This document shows, piece by piece, positions 5,817-6,280 of a DNA stretch of 6,280 nucleotides. The position numbers were made by a program, and so were the translations under genes. Under the pieces are notes generated by a model. The model saw only the letters and a program-made list of their open reading frames with translations, had not been told where the DNA came from and did no database searches. The DNA is taken from the NCBI GenBank assembly GCA_036389695.1, contig DASVWG010000523.1, forward strand, positions 1 to 6,280. The letters are read 5' to 3'. Source of the stretch: JALZHR01 sp036389695. GTDB lineage: Bacteria > Acidobacteriota > Blastocatellia > Pyrinomonadales > Pyrinomonadaceae. How positions within the stretch are numbered: position 1 is the first letter of the stretch; every line of letters begins with the position of its first letter.

Positions 5817-6280
5817 TTAATAACGATAGCTGTTATACGCGCCCGGATAAAAAATTTCGAAATCGCTGGAAGTCAATCCCTTTTCGCCGAAAGCGAAATT
5901 ACATCTGCCGTCGACGATTCTTCCGGGATATTGCCCGTAATTAATTGAGCCGGAGCCGACCAGCTCGCGTAAATTAGCGCGACAAATATGAAACGTCCGC
6001 CCGGCTTCGCGCCCGCCGGTTAAAGCCTCCGAATAATCCGCCGGCGGCTTGCGCCAACTGCCGCTTCCGGTTGCCACTTCATAAGTCGAAAAGGCGATTT
6101 CCCTTCCGCCGAAACCGATACTGCACCAGCCGTCGAGCAATTTTCCGGGATGCCAGTTGCCGTTATAAGCGACGCGGCAGACGTAGAGAGTGACGCCGCC
6201 ACTGTCTCCGCTTAATTCCGCGCCGCCGACTATCGCGTTCGAGGGAACGCTTTCCTCGCTGTTTAAGCGAATCCAGTTTA
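5817..6280 (-). CDS. DM9 / DUF3421 repeat protein (5' end outside window)
   Basis: The frame is open from the right edge (first full codon at 6278) to TAA at 5817-5819, giving the last 153 residues. Two repeats of DM9 type are visible. The first, about 11-69, has VPSNAIVGGAELSG, LYVCRVAYNGNWHPGKL, CSIGFGGRE and a closing YEVAT. The second, about 82-143, has ALTGGREAGRTFHICRAN, YPGRIVDGRCNFAFGEKG and a closing DFEIF. The GG.E...LYVCR / PGK / C...FGG.E pattern is the DM9 signature; family members in insects and molluscs include mannose-binding lectins, while bacterial ones are uncharacterised. A carbohydrate-binding role is therefore only an analogy. An internal TTG at 6140 is not taken as the start because the repeat continues upstream of it. 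Any N-terminal signal peptide or extra domain lies outside the window. Confidence 0.82.
   Translation of the reverse strand, partial: NWIRLNSEESVPSNAIVGGAELSGDSGGVTLYVCRVAYNGNWHPGKLLDGWCSIGFGGREIAFSTYEVATGSGSWRKPPADYSEALTGGREAGRTFHICRANLRELVGSGSINYGQYPGRIVDGRCNFAFGEKGLTSSDFEIFYPGAYNSYRY

Overview
The window looks like chromosomal sequence from an Acidobacteriota-type bacterium, probably of the Blastocatellia. This is inference. It rests on a secreted von Willebrand A protein of the type best known from that phylum (3140-4357), a WD40-like PD40 propeller protein, and the codon and base composition. No rRNA, tRNA, transposase, integrase, CRISPR array or phage gene is visible.

Layout from left to right. 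(1) 1-365, minus: N-terminal 121 residues of a low-affinity iron permease family protein that runs off the left edge. (2) 583-1560, plus: exported PD40 beta-propeller protein. (3) 1644-3008, minus: imidazolonepropionase HutI, convergent with the propeller gene. (4) 3140-4357, minus: exported VWFA protein upstream of hutI. (5) 4691-5707, plus: class I SAM-dependent O-methyltransferase-like protein, divergent from the VWFA gene. (6) A perfect 12-bp stem terminator with T tracts on both strands at 5763-5790. (7) 5817-6280, minus: C-terminal part of a DM9/DUF3421 repeat protein that runs off the right edge. The genes are mostly singletons of unrelated function, and hutI has no other hut gene in view. 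The gaps of note are 366-582 (divergent promoter region, no gene) and 4358-4690 (333 bp, no gene, filled mainly by a large inverted-repeat element).

The unusual content is a set of four hairpin-forming repeat elements within about 3 kb: A 1564-1697, B 2297-2431, C 3037-3137 and D 4462-4609. A, B and the core of D are built from tandem seven-base units. The units differ in sequence from element to element but share a GA phase (roughly GA[A/G/T][T/C]NNN), and the GA strand always points inward toward the loop. C uses a nine-base unit. A, C and D are nested, with one repeat family in the outer arms and another inside. B lies inside the hutI reading frame as two in-frame peptide insertions flanking a conserved HutI segment. 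A supplies the last residues and the stop codon of HutI. These look like products of a process that recognises or generates a repeat pattern rather than a fixed sequence. This is the part of the window most worth following up.
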